In this document: piece by piece, positions 1 through 11,568 of the stretch | Layout: each line of letters begins with the position of its first letter | Numbering within the stretch: position 1 is the stretch's first letter | Assembly: GCA_032717465.1 (NCBI GenBank) | Contig: CM064665.1 | Location: 23,262,588 to 23,326,587, forward strand | Direction of reading: 5' to 3' | Source: Coenobita brevimanus | Lineage: Eukaryota; Arthropoda; Malacostraca; Decapoda; Coenobitidae | DNA length: 64,000 bases | Program-made: the position numbers and the translations under genes | Notes under the pieces: model-generated | The model's database searches: none | What the model was told of the DNA's origin: nothing | Seen by the model: only the letters and a program-made list of their open reading frames with translations

Positions 1-1768
1 GGGTCGTGGTGCTCAGCAGATTCATTCACCTGCCCCTGGGTCGCCCAAGTTATTCTACGTTCTGTAAACTTCATCTCAGAGCCTCATGGGACACGCGAGC
101 CAGTGTGTCATTGTGGGCAGCCAGAAGCTGCTCACAATGACAAAGACAGAGCTGTTAGGATTTATGGACTTATTCTTAGATTATATTCTGATTGGCCTCG
201 GAGATTTTGTAGCACTCCTTCCTTACCAATTTATTGTGCGTATTACACTCTAGTATCCTCAAGTATGTTTTTGATCCAGGCTGTATCTATATTTAATGAT
301 CCGATTTCTGTATGTTTGTTAGTTACCGTAACACAGCAAAAACGGCTTATGAAGCGCAAATTTCCGTCAGAGCAAGGTACCGCTAAAATGCTCTAACTTG
401 GAGAATAAAACAACTTCCAGTCCAATCGGGCCACCGGTTCCCGAGTTATGACTAGTTCTTGAAGACAGAAGTGACTTGACATCGAGCGTAATTTTTAGCT
501 AGTTGATATAAATGTCATACAGGCGAATGCTAAAGTGCAACATTCAAATTAAATAAATATGTACTGTTAATCTTTGTGTGCCGCATAGAATAGTCCTTAT
601 ATCCAGATGGGCAGTGGTGAATACTAACCCCAAATTTCTGCTGATCGTCTATTAAAAAATTTATAGAACTTGATGTGGTTAGCCAGATCCTAAAAATGTT
701 ATCGCATATAACAACTGGCCATCAAAAATTGGTGGCTTGCCTACACCTTCGTCATCTGCGGTTTAAGAAAATGGCTGCTAACCACCTGAATCAGGTGGTG
801 TTTATAATTGCTTTAATCTTACTGCCTCCAGATGATTTGATTCAGCCCTGATGAAATTTCTTTTATGAAACTGTTAAATGGCGTATGTATTTAGCCTCTC
901 CAGTTAGAAAGGACTGCTCCAAACTGGGTAAACTGTCCACAAGTCTCAAGAACAGCATAACGGACGTGCTCTGGCTTAAGGGGCTAATGGTAGGTTTCTG
1001 TTCTTTACCTCTTGGCCTCCTGTCGTTGCGGACGTTGTAGTTACACACTGTTCGTTTCATTTTCTTTTGTAATGTTCCCGACTGTGAGCACAGACTTAAC
1101 CAAGGGTCAGCAGCCTAACGCCTGCAGGCTAAATGTGGCAGCATTTGTTGTGGTTACTGAGCTTGAATAAAATACAATATTCCTGTTGCACACTTACTAA
1201 ATGGTATGATACAGCATAATCAGAATTATCACTATCCTGACTAATTCTGACTAAGATTGACGTGAGGTAAGGTACAGAATGTAAGGGTGAGGAAAGGACG
1301 ATCGAAGGACAACTGTTGTCATCATACCCAGTGAAATGGACCAACTTTCGTTCACTTATCATTCAACTCCATGGAATCCTAATGGACCATATGCATACGA
1401 GCGCCTCATAACAGATACAAGTCTCAATAAACATTCCAGTAGTTCAGTTTGCGAGGCCCCGCTTTCGCTGAAAATATAGTTCAGGGGTAACAAAAATATC
1501 TTTATATTTCTACTGAATCCGCTGGATTAGGAGTGAACATCAACTTACTTCAGGTCTCTTAACAAAAAAAGAAAAAACGAAAAAGAAAAATACACAATAT
1601 TACTAAATCTTACTTGCCATGCGTAAACTAAAACCAGAGCTAAGGAAGTTTAAGAATTATAGGATGGAGATATGAAATCATTCTGTCCACTGACGTATTT
1701 CAATTAAATAATTGCCTTTTTTCACATGATCATATCCACACTACAGTAGACATTTTGAACTGAAGCGA

Positions 1769-1770
<2 letters not shown>
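1..1770. other. No recognisable gene
   Basis: No reading frame here looks like a known protein. A short open frame at 103-396 has no motif I recognise. The only structure noted is a perfect 9-bp palindrome with a one-base loop at 781-799. A-rich and T-rich runs are short. I treat the stretch as unannotated intergenic DNA. Confidence 0.5.

Positions 1771-1816
<46 letters not shown>
1771..1816. repeat. (TC)n microsatellite
   Basis: Uninterrupted TC dinucleotide run of about 46 bp. Confidence 0.95.
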
Positions 1817-1817
<1 letters not shown>

Positions 1818-2707
1818 GTTCTCCAAAGCCTAACATGACACTCTGATAGCAGCAAGAATAATAGAGAGTACATCCTTGGGCTGAATGTGATACCCTGCAT
1901 AATCTGCCTAAACCTGGATTAATTTACGTGTTGAGGAGAGACGGAGCTAACAGGATGAAGACGCTGATCCGAATAGGAAATTAAATGCAGTAAGGGAGGA
2001 AGATGAGGGAAGGGGAAGAGGGTGGGGAGCTGAAGAAGTAGTAACTGGTGAGCGTTCGAGAGGGTAATTAAAGTGGTAGGGGAGGCAAAAGCGAAGAGAG
2101 CTAATGGCCGAATAAAATTATGTGACGGGGTGTTAAAATGTAGGAACTATATTTTGAAAGATATAACCATAGGTCAGGGTGACAGGGCAAGGGCAAATTT
2201 CGATTCGAGTGTTCGTGTAAAAAAAAAAAAAATGATCTGATTTGAAACAAAGTTCGTGGATGAGTTGTTGACCACCCAAGAGGTTGACGTATTATTTTTC
2301 AGAACAAAACGTCAAGCATCAGGATAGGTGGACAAGGTCAACTTAAAGAGTTTTATTCGGTGTTGACTAATCTATGAGAAAGGGCTCTGGTTTAAACACG
2401 GATAAAGAGAGTCGACTTTGAGAACAATCACTCAGACCAAAGGTCACAGGGAAAGGTCTAAGGTCATGGTTACTGGGAAACACAATTGAAAATTTTTTGA
2501 TCAGACCTGAACATGTGGTTGAAGGTTTGAGGTATGGCAAAAATTAAGTAATAATTCAGTTACCATGGAAATCTGTCGAATTTCAGGGTTACAAGGCAAA
2601 GTTAAATACCCGGACGTTAGATCAGTTTCAGAGTGTGGGTGTTGCACTCTGTGAATGCTCCCTTTATATTGATTTTTACACCCGTACTCGTGAAGAGACA
2701 GAGGATG
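1817..2707. other. No recognisable gene
   Basis: Unique-looking sequence with a 12-base A run near 2221. No coding signal was found. Confidence 0.45.
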
Positions 2708-2710
2708 TTA

Positions 2711-3557
2711 AGGCCCTCTCCCACTTCGGCGTAAATACGCACGATGAAGCCACGATGAAAATCGTGGCCGAAGTCGGTGATGTGTCGACAACGCTGACCA
2801 AGAATCGTGGTGTCGGCGTAATACCGGCGACACCAGTACGACAAAACGCAGACACCTCGGCGAAGTATACGATATAACCGGCGACTAGTAGCCGACATAT
2901 CGGCGATATGTCGGCGTAATGCGCAAGCATTATTCCAAATTCAAATATTAACGTGTTTTTTTTTACGGCGATTCAAAGGCGATAAAGGTACAACGGCGGA
3001 GTGCTGTCGATGATTTATCGTCGATGTGTCGGCGAATGCATCGGCGCAAGAGGCACGACGTTATTCCTCTGAGTTCGCCTACATGTCAGCCATATATCAC
3101 CGACATTCATAAGATGAAATATTACTGTCGCACAACCCGGTACGTATCGTACGGTTTACGTAGGCTATGTCGTATTAACCTCACCGATGTATCGCCGATA
3201 CATTGCTGACGCTTCGCCGTATGACCGTACGACATCTCAACAGTATTTTTCACCGACGACGCCTCGCCGATGTCGGCGATCATACTCGGTTTATATGCCG
3301 GGTAATCGCCGACGTCGCCGAGGCGTCGCCTTGTTGTCAACGACTAACCTGCGAAATTTTACAAAATCGTGGAGGGCCACGACATTTTCATGCAGCATGA
3401 AAACGTCGTGGCCCCCCACAACAAATTTCCACCTCGTGCGACGTATCGGCGACATGCCACGAATGGACAAGATTTTGATCACGAATACCCACGATTAGGG
3501 ATTTTTGACACATCGTAACTTTATCTTCCCCACTTTCGCCGAAGTGGGAGAGGGCCT
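2711..3557. mobile_element. Non-autonomous TIR transposon, PIF/Harbinger type (MITE-like)
   Basis: Perfect 21-bp terminal inverted repeats lie at 2711-2731 and 3537-3557, beginning AGGCCCTCTCCCAC. They are flanked on both sides by TTA (2708-2710 and 3558-3560). A 3-bp TTA/TWA duplication and a GGCC-type terminus are known features of PIF/Harbinger elements. The 847-bp interior has no transposase-like frame. It is rich in CpG and in the motif TCGGCGA and its complement TCGCCGA, scattered many times in both orientations, and contains a strong hairpin at 3369-3419. The short frames on both strands inside it are by-products of this repetitive composition. The superfamily rests on the duplication and end sequence only, so another TIR family remains possible. 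Confidence 0.65.
3369..3419. repeat. Long hairpin inside the TIR element
   Basis: Two 25-base arms (3369-3393 and 3395-3419) are reverse complements with about two mismatches and a one-base loop. The arms contain GGCCACGAC and its complement. Confidence 0.85.
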
Positions 3558-3585
3558 TTATGTTCTGAGTGGCGTGTATCTGTCC

Positions 3586-3594
3586 TGTGTGTGT

Positions 3595-3642
<48 letters not shown>
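3586..3642. repeat. (GT)n microsatellite
   Basis: GT run with one TA-type interruption. A 63-bp neighbour, (CT)n, lies at 3728-3754 on the far side of a short unique spacer. Confidence 0.95.
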
Positions 3643-3643
<1 letters not shown>

Positions 3644-3724
3644 CAAAACAACTCAAATAGTTTTGGTCAGAAATAAAGTAACCTTGATGGACTGATCTGA
3701 CCTCAGAGAATGAATAAGACCCCC

Positions 3725-3727
<3 letters not shown>

Positions 3728-3754
<27 letters not shown>
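3728..3754. repeat. (CT)n microsatellite
   Basis: Uninterrupted CT run of about 27 bp. Confidence 0.95.
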
Positions 3755-3758
<4 letters not shown>

Positions 3759-3839
3759 CAAGCACATGACACCGGCAGCACACTCACTCTCTTTATGTTT
3801 GTCTGTCTGTCCCCAGTCGCGTCTTACTCATTGCACTGA

Positions 3840-5410
3840 TTTTTTCATTGTATCGAGACGATTTTATTCAGCTTGAGAGATTTTACTTTTTCAACTGGAG
3901 CAGCCAGAACGAAAAGATCGCCCTCCCTGAAGGTTGGAACTTGTAATTCGGTGCTGCTTGTAAAGTACTGATCTTGAAGAATCTAAACCTTTTTCATTAA
4001 AAAATGATGTGACCCTTGATGAATAAAATCGCTTGGCCTCTACTGGCAACAAGCAAAACTTCGGAATGATTTAAAAAAAAAAAAAAAAAAATGAAGTTAA
4101 TTTTTTTTACCTCATGCACTATGTAACAGACGTGAAAACTTTGACCAACGTATGTGGGGATTCGAGACTTTGGAGCCGAATCCGAAATTGTCTTTGTTTA
4201 TTGTGTAATTGCTGTAGCTGTATGTTTTCTTGGAATACCATCGACTGGTGTCCGATGCATTAAAATAAAAACATCAAAGGCTGATGAAGTTTCATCCACA
4301 ACATGGTGCTATTTTTCTGTTACTTTTGCTATTTCTAAACGACTTTATTAAGATTTGGAGACTTTTATAACTGGATGTGTTAAATATTGCCTTCATTGAC
4401 CCCTGCGGTACGATGATTTCCTCCCCATTTTATTTTTTGGTAATTCCAGATGATTCTATTCAGAAGAGGAGCGGCTTCTGGAATGGACGAAGTTTGGCAA
4501 TCATAATTTACTCATTTAGCACGATGTCGTCTTTTCCCCCTTACTTTTGCTATTTCCAGACGATTTTAACGTCCCAAGGAGAGACATTCTGAGCTAGAGG
4601 AGTTAAGCAGAGCGTTCACTTACTCCAGCAGAACGATGACTTCCTGTTATTTCTCCATACGGTTATATTCAGATTTAGGGATATTATTTCAATTGGGAGA
4701 TCTAAAAACAACTGTTAATAACCCATAAAGTCCAATGACATCATGAATACTATAATACTGCTATATCCAGGCATCCTTCAAGGGCACACTGCCTTGAGGC
4801 GACGAGGAGGCCCGTGCACGAGAAGGATCAGGCTGCAGGCGGTTTCTTTCAGCTTACAGAAGGAGAGAATCTCCATCTGGCTGAGTTCTAAATTACTTTC
4901 ATTAACTCATTTTTCATGAGTTAAGGAAAATAATTTGACAGGAAGAACATGATATAAAGGACATCTGTGGGATGGGATGCTGTGCTGAATGAAAGTCTTA
5001 CGTCGCCTAGACTAAAATGAAAAGCCGTCACTGGGGAGAAGGGGCTAATCCCTTTAATAAGACAACGTACTGTACTGTGCTTTTTTTTCCACAAGGCGAT
5101 TTTATTCCGTTTAGGGGAAAACTTCACCACTGGACGAGTGTGATATAACATTATTTCAGCACCGGAGATCCATCTTTACGGAAGCATAATACTTTGGTCG
5201 ATGGAAGAACAAAAGGTTAAAGGTGTTAACTCTGTCAAAACGACCTGGATTTTCTAGGTTATTTTACCGTGAGAAATCTGACGTTAGCAATATTAAGGTG
5301 AAAATGACGTCGTTCGACAGAAATGAGTTAGCTCATTCTACCAGACAACTTAATGTTGATTTTATTCTTATCTTCAGACGATAATAGCCCTTCAGTGGCG
5401 AAAAATAAGA
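3840..5410. repeat. Diverged repeat modules built on AGACGATTTTATTCAG
   Basis: A recurring module recognisable by a core like AGACGATTTTATTCAG, followed by a GAGA-type stretch and AACTGGA, occurs near 3855, 4340, 4446, 4556, 4661, 5093 and 5375, with irregular spacing of roughly 100-450 bp. Copies are diverged, so the array is old. Related modules are dispersed elsewhere in the window (about 30815, 32570 and 43690-44010). No protein frame is conserved between the modules. Whether this is a decayed satellite or a nested transposon family cannot be settled by eye. Confidence 0.45.
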
Positions 5411-5545
5411 TGAGAAACTTAAGGCATAATACATCGCTAAGGAGGAGTTACTATGAACTTATAAAAAATCACATAACATCCAAATCGAAGCCCTTGAGCC
5501 CCAGAATGTCAGTTTGACCTCATGGAATGTATAAGAGTTCCCCCC

Positions 5546-5564
5546 CTCTCTCTCTCTCTCTCTC
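5546..5564. repeat. (CT)n microsatellite
   Basis: Short CT run. The following 130 bp hold an imperfect duplication of a TTCTTCCCATCC-containing segment (about 5600-5670). Confidence 0.85.
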
Positions 5565-5699
5565 ATCCATCTTTGTTCCTTCCTCTCTGCAGTCAGTCCT
5601 TATTCTTCCCATCCTATTTCCATCTCTCTCGTGAGTTCTTATTCTTCCCATCCTGTTTCCATCTCTCTCTCCCGCTGGCTGCACCTAGTGTAAATTATG

Positions 5700-6134
5700 C
5701 ACCCTGCTGGTTAACTGAAGCAAACAACAATAACGACTGCAATTAATCTGTTTGTTTTAGTTTACCCTGGCACGTCACCACCTCGCACTGGTGCTGTCAA
5801 CTGTTCCATGCTTGCATTACGAGAGTGGTGACAATTGTTTGGTGCTGCGACGTACAGCTTTTATTAGACTGCTTCATAGGTCTGTTATACGGAACGTACG
5901 ATGCATGAAAATGTATTTAACGTCTAATATGGAATGATGTGTCAAATCTAACTATAACAACAGCTGCAGAATCATTCACCAATACATTGCTGCTCGATTT
6001 TGTTATCGTACAACATTAGACCTTACAGTTTTGTTGACAAATAAAGATATTATTGATCTGCCTGCTCAGCACACATTATTAAGCTAAGCCACATCCAACG
6101 TAATCCAACATTCACATTCCTAACAGACGAACCA
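5700..6134. other. No recognisable gene
   Basis: AT-rich unique sequence with no motif recognised. Confidence 0.4.
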
Positions 6135-6240
6135 AACATAACCTAAGTCTAGTCTAATTTACTATCAGTATCTTACGTACTGAAACCTAAGCTAACCAAA
6201 CCAAACCTAACTTAACCTAAAATAACCTAACCTATCCTAC
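6135..6240 (-). repeat. Degenerate interstitial telomere-type repeat (CCTAA)
   Basis: Repeated AACCTAA / CCTAAC words, the complement of the arthropod telomere repeat TTAGG, interspersed with one- and two-base changes. A clearer TTAGG cluster lies at 59690-59790. The presence of TTAGG-type DNA supports an arthropod host. Confidence 0.5.
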
Positions 6241-7485
6241 AATTACCTTCATGTAAAAGAAACAGTGACCCGGTATATTACAGTTTAAAAATTTGTCCCT
6301 CTCCTCCCTCTCTCGTCCCATGGCTGAATATTGCTCTATATCGCAGTCTGGCCACAACTAAGTTAGCGGCCTGAAGACGCTGGTAATTACTGTCTCATTA
6401 AACTTGGTCCAATCAGGGAACTCATTCACCACGTTAATTGTTCCACGTCACAATTTCACCTGACAACTGGACATTTAGGCTGGATGAGTATGAGATGGAT
6501 TATTAAAATGACGTATAACTTTCTCGAATGTAAGAATCTTATGGTAGCATGAAACAAATAAAGCAAGACGTCATCGTATTTAGCATGTTAATTTTCACCA
6601 TGATAATTCCACCTGTCGACTATAAACCTTTCTTAGATCAGGATGAGATGGAACATGGGAATAAGGTTGAACTCGTTTACTATCACAACGTCTTTCTTAC
6701 TTGCCTTCCGAAATACCTGGTTTAAAAGAATGAATTTTGATTACTTTCTTGGTGATTATTTAAAAAATCGGTTAAGCCTTCACCACACATAGCATTGTAC
6801 GTACTCTCCACACCAACATTTGCTGGTTTACTACCCTCGCCCTGTTTCACCACTGAACACCATCCCAGCCACTCAATTATCTCCAAACCAATCGTTCTTC
6901 TTTCCTTCCCTATACATAGACTTTTTTACAAATATTCCCACCTCCATTGCAGCGCCTGATACGAGTACATATCCTGCTTATAAAGTGTATTCATCCTGCC
7001 ATGTCCCACGAATCACCACCATACCAGGTCATCCTGTCCACTCTTCTCTCACTGCACACACTTTTTGTGCACACGCATAACCCTCTATAATCTTTATAAT
7101 TTATTTAAAAAAAAAAACATCGATTCAGCACCTGACATTGGAACCCAATTACTCCTACACGATGGCCGTTTCACTTATACTGGTAAGTTAATTGCGTGGT
7201 CAAAATGGATGTCAAGAAGCTTTGCATCACAAAATTAATAATCTTTCTTTCCCTCTCCGTCTCTCCTCCCTCTTCCTCGTTAATTTTCTCCCAACTCATA
7301 TTCACTTACCTCTTTTGTCTCCCAATTTCCCCCCCTTCACATCCTCTTGCTAATCCTGAAGCGTAATTATTCCCTCTCGTTCTCTCTGTCAAATGCTAGA
7401 CATTAAATGCGAATATATCTAACTTTTACGTTTCTAGAATTTGTAAGTCTAACGTATTCTTTCCTTTCCCCTTCCCCCCCCCCTC
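6241..7485. other. No recognisable gene
   Basis: Non-coding sequence with pyrimidine-rich patches (7240-7480) and a short A run near 7106. Nothing supportable as a gene. Confidence 0.4.
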
Positions 7486-7497
7486 TCTCTCTCTCTC

Positions 7498-7610
7498 AGG
7501 GGGTAGGGTGGTTAAGTGGTAGAGGGTCTGACTCAAAACCAAAGGTAGCTGTCCTGCTTGGAGAGGTAGCGCCCCCCTCCCCCGTCACCTAGCGGGGCTG
7601 TATGATCAGT
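7498..7610 (+). repeat. Possible tRNA-derived repeat head
   Basis: The segment after the CT run contains GTGGTTAAGTGGTAGAGG, which resembles an internal promoter box A, followed by an anticodon-like arm. A clear box B and a closed cloverleaf are missing, so this is not a functional tRNA gene. A SINE head is the likeliest reading. Confidence 0.25.
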
Positions 7611-7640
7611 CAAGGTCTAGCTCGGGGAATTCATTTCTAC

Positions 7641-7641
<1 letters not shown>

Positions 7642-7690
<49 letters not shown>
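7642..7690. repeat. (CT)n microsatellite
   Basis: CT run of about 49 bp that grades into 170 bp of pyrimidine-rich sequence. Confidence 0.95.
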
Positions 7691-7693
<3 letters not shown>

Positions 7694-8018
7694 ACCGTCC
7701 TTTCCTTGCTCTCTTCCCATCTCTCTTGCAGTCCCTTTCAGTTTCTCTTCTCCCCCCCTCCCCGTTTTTCTCACTCCCTCTCAGTTATCCTTCCCTTCTC
7801 CCTCTCCCGTCACTTTCTTTTTCTCTTTTCCTTCCCTGGTGTCTCATGCCATTTTCCTATATGTCAGTACTATAAAAATTCATGTTCCTTTAAATAATCA
7901 TAATATTTCCTTTTAGTTCTTGTTTTCTGATGCCTGATATACTGTACAGGAGAGAGGGGTGGGGGAAGTTCTTCCTCAACGCTCTCCCAGGCTCATATGT
8001 AATAGTTAAATCTGTAGC

Positions 8019-8021
<3 letters not shown>

Positions 8022-8078
<57 letters not shown>
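8022..8078. repeat. (TA)n microsatellite, left flank of the Tigger insertion
   Basis: TA run interrupted at its right end by the Tigger/pogo element. The run resumes at 10659, so the element landed inside it. Confidence 0.9.
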
Positions 8079-8081
<3 letters not shown>

Positions 8082-10655
8082 TGGGCTCGCACAGTGCCCG
8101 AGAGATTGGGCAGTGCACGAGCTCACGCACTGGGAATTCACGTACTAGTAATACATAATCTTATGGGAATAATTACATATGGGCGGTACCCCCTCATACC
8201 TGGACATTTTTTGGCCCTTAGAGACATAATAAAGGTCATATGTTTCAGACATTGTACTAAAGCTATATCTACAATAACAAAAATATGGGTAGTCACCTTA
8301 ACAACAGTAGACAACAGGCCTGATGACCTTAAATAACAGGGGTTCCGCGGCGCGGCAACACTTACAGCGCCGCACTCCCCACCGCACCTCCCACCGCACC
8401 AACACTTCCCTCCACAGACTCCTCTTGATCACCTTCCCCAGGAGCATCAAAGTCACTCACTTCGGCCATAAACCCTTCAAAGTCCAATGCTGACACTTCT
8501 GACATTGCATCCTCTTCATCCTCAACAGGAACAGGAGCAGACGATGTTGATGGTTCCGCAATTTCACCAACTTGAGCCCGCTGTGTGTAGCTTGTTATGA
8601 GCGTCTGTCTTCTCCTGTTTATTTCTTCCCTGTGCTTGTCTGTAGAAACGGAAGAGTTTGTCGATACCAACCAGAAGTTCCTCCGTTCTTAGGTTGCTCA
8701 CTGCCTGTTCCTTCACCTCTTCCTTGAGCTTATCCACGGCAGCAAGGATCTTGCTAATGTTTGACATACACAGCTCAGTCCTGCCTTCCATCACGCTAGG
8801 CTGCTCAACTTGACTCTGTCTGGCGTCGGGCTCTGCGTCAGCCTGGTCTATCCGTTGCAACACTTCCTCGGGAGGCTGTTCCTCTGTTGCAGTGTGCACT
8901 TCTTGTATGTCCGCCAATGTAACGTCCTCGAAACCTGGTACAGTTTGTGCTGCTGTCAATGTTGCTGCCTCAGCATCAGCCAGTGGTTGAATGGCCGTCT
9001 CCTGGGTGATGCATAGGTGAGGCACGAGCATTCGCCATGCATAGTTCACCGTTGCAGGTGTAATCTGGTGCCAGGCTTGAAGGAGAAATTCAACTGCGTC
9101 CTTCACCGTAAAGTTACGCCAAAATGCCTCAACAGTCATGGCATCTGTGATAGGTCAGGAAACAGGTGCTGGTGGAGATGGAACGGGAGCAGATGCCTCA
9201 TCAAGGTCTTCATCGTGATCTTCTTGTAGGGCATGAAGCTCCTCTTGTGTGTTGGTCTTCCTGCGTAGGTAGTCGTACACTTGCTTATGGTAGAAATGCT
9301 TCACTGTGGCGATTAGTTCTTGATCCAATGGCTGCACTAGTGACTTCGTGGGGGGTGGCAGAAACACAACACGACAATCCTTGTGAAGATCTTCCAGGTA
9401 TGGAGGGTGACTTGGTGCGTTATCAAGCACAAGGAGCATCTTAAAGGGAATGCCCAGTTCCTGACACTTGGCCCTCACATCAGGAACACACCGCCTCGTT
9501 AACCAGTCTGCCATAATGTTCCCGGTCATCCAACCATTTACGGACTTGTACCAATACACGCCACTTGCATCCATGTTCGTGAGGTTTTTGTAGCACCTTG
9601 GATGTGAAGCTGTGTGTACAACAACTGGCCTCATCTTGTGGCTCCCAGAAAGGTTTACAGCAAACATTACCGTCATCTTACACTTCTTGAGCTTGCGACC
9701 AGGGGCTTGTTTCTGTCTTTTAGCAATGTAAGTTGATTTTGGCATGGCCTTGTAATATCGATGTTGTAGATCTGGTCCTTGGTGTACTGTCTCTCTTCAA
9801 TAATCATTTGAAATATCGCAGGATAGTCTCTCACGGCCAGCTCATTGGCAGAGGCACGTTCACCTGACACTTTCACGTAACGGAGTTCCTTGCTCTTGAG
9901 AAAACAGTCCAGCCATCCAACCGATGCCCTGAAAGGTTTTTCCACTTTTAACCTTCGAGATGCAGCCTTGTAAAAGAGCTGGGCTTGGTTCCGAATAAAT
10001 CTTCCATTGAGTGGAACACCTTCCTTTTCTTTCCTCATTATGAAGGTGGCAAGATAGCGCTCCATTAGTATCACAGCACGATTTCCCACCTGCGAACGGC
10101 CGTCTAGGTCAGAGGCACCGTACGTCTTCACTACAGCCTTTATGGCTTCACGGTTCTTCCACACAGTTCTCACTGTAGATTCAACCAGTCCCAGGGTTCT
10201 CCCAGTAGCCGTGTTTCCTTGATCCTCCTCCTTCATCTTAATGATCTTTAACTTGGTGGTGTACTTCAGAAGTTTCTTAACTCGGGGTTGGAGCCATGGT
10301 GCGGCGAAGTACAGGCAGCACAAAAAACACCACACGTTGTACACGACAGGTTAGCTGTAGAGAGCAGATCTGCATAGTGCACGAGCCAGGTCTGTTATGG
10401 CGCGCCCTCTCCCTTGTACCCCAAGCTGTGCAGTAGAATGCCCGGGAATTTCTGCGCATCAACATGACGACACGTGACGCACTGTGTGAGGGGTGGTCGC
10501 GCACTAGTAGAAAATGGCATTTTTGAGCCACTCCTTGCCTCTGCCTCGCGTTCTGTGCGGTAAACTCGTGCATTGAAGGGTTTTTGGTTATGATTTTTGG
10601 CCACTCGTGCACAAGGCGAATCGCGCACTGCGATAACGCGCACTGTTTGAGCCTA

Positions 10656-10658
<3 letters not shown>
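8079..10658 (-). mobile_element. Tigger/pogo-type DNA transposon, inactive
   Basis: The element begins CAGTGGGCTCGCACAGTGC at 8079. Its other end, read on the minus strand, gives a related terminus with AGTAGGCTCAAACAGTGC, so imperfect terminal inverted repeats of about 20 bp are present. Both ends abut TA repeats, as expected for a family that targets TA dinucleotides, but for that reason the exact duplication cannot be told. Subterminal GCACGAG words recur at both ends. The body encodes a decayed pogo-family transposase on the minus strand. The element adjoins an LTR retrotransposon inserted in the same AT tract. Confidence 0.85.
8362..10344 (-). pseudogene. Tigger/pogo transposase pseudogene
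   Basis: A cut-and-paste transposase of the pogo/Tigger family, which would act in the nucleus on the element's own ends. Reading on minus from about 10297: a DNA-binding N-terminus with a helix-turn-helix (TTKLKIIKMKEEDQGN, then ESTVRTVWKNRE), a CENP-B-like second HTH (GRFIRNQAQLFYKAAS, VGWLDCFLKSKEL), then the DDE/D core. The first Asp is at YNID (about 9760), the second in LLVLDNAPSHP (about 9430) and the third in QPLDQELIATVKHFY (about 9320). An acidic C-terminal region follows. The gene is broken. The only MAP start (10295-10297) is out of frame with the body. A deletion-like frame change follows the first Asp, removing the usual Glu-Thr-Gly. Further frame changes lie near 9150 and between 8670 and 8564. 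Confidence 0.9.

Positions 10659-10718
<60 letters not shown>
10659..10718. repeat. (AT)n microsatellite between Tigger and the LTR element
   Basis: AT run of 60 bp. It contains the left ATAT copy of the retrotransposon target duplication (10715-10718). Confidence 0.9.
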
Positions 10719-10722
<4 letters not shown>

Positions 10723-11507
10723 ACAGAACAGAGAAAGATAATGTACACTTTAAGTGAGAATACTAAAAATCACTACTGTCCCGTAAAGTTCCAGGTTCAA
10801 AACAAAGAGTTAGGTAAAATTACAAGTTAAAGTTTAATGCTGAAACTAACAACAAAACATTCAGGACTCATAAGGATAATGTAATGGCAAAAAACAGGTT
10901 AAATATATGGTTAACTGCAATAGCCTCTATTAACACGAAATTAGCAAGAGTAAATTTATCTAAGTCAGCCCTGATAAAATGAAAATACACTGGGTAATGC
11001 TCAGTTAATGCAAGATAAATTATTACAGATACAAAATATTATTAATGATGGCTGACAATAAGAACCTTACATAAATTACAAAAACCTTACTAGGCCCAAG
11101 AATTAACCTTATGCTACACAGTACAAGAAAAAATGCAACAACAGTTATACTCAAATTACACACAGCTGCTAGATGGCTGGAGACTTCCTGAGCACTCACA
11201 ATAACAACTGTACAGGGGAGGACAGAGATGTGAACAAAATGAGGAGCAGATCTAAGTGGCAATAATGCAGAGACAGAGCTCATTATATAGGGGCCAGCAG
11301 AGCTTGATACAACTTGTAAGAAGGACGCGCAAATGAAGCCATAGGGGACAAAGAGCTGACAATCCTGCTCTGAACAACAGAAATGACGACTTACTCTACT
11401 ATAACGGTAGAAGGGGGGACTGAGGCAGAACACGCTCGTGATCAAACATGCAGCATACTGTGCGTTAAAATTACACAAAGGATGATGAAATCATAGGCTA
11501 TGTAACA
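10719..11507 (-). repeat. 3' LTR of retrotransposon A
   Basis: TG...CA-bounded 789-bp repeat identical in length to the copy at 16301-17089. On the minus strand an ATTAAA-type polyadenylation word lies at 10833-10838 and a TATA-like CTATATAA at about 11284-11291. A 151-codon frame (11023-11478) is present in both LTRs but resembles nothing known. Confidence 0.95.
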
Positions 11508-11516
11508 CCTCCCCAC
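11508..11516 (-). promoter_or_regulatory. Polypurine tract of retrotransposon A
   Basis: Minus-strand GTGGGGAGG directly abuts the 3' LTR, the expected site for priming plus-strand DNA synthesis. Confidence 0.7.
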
Positions 11517-11568
11517 AAAGAAAGAGAAATTTACAAAGGAAATTTCTTATTACTCTAAAACAATCTGT

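Noticed and set aside
103..396. 97-codon frame near the left edge as a host gene
   Set aside because: No recognisable motif, no supporting splice context, and an alternative hydrophobic frame overlaps it equally well.
7498..7610. Functional tRNA gene
   Set aside because: A box-A-like segment is present but the acceptor arm does not close and there is no clear T arm.
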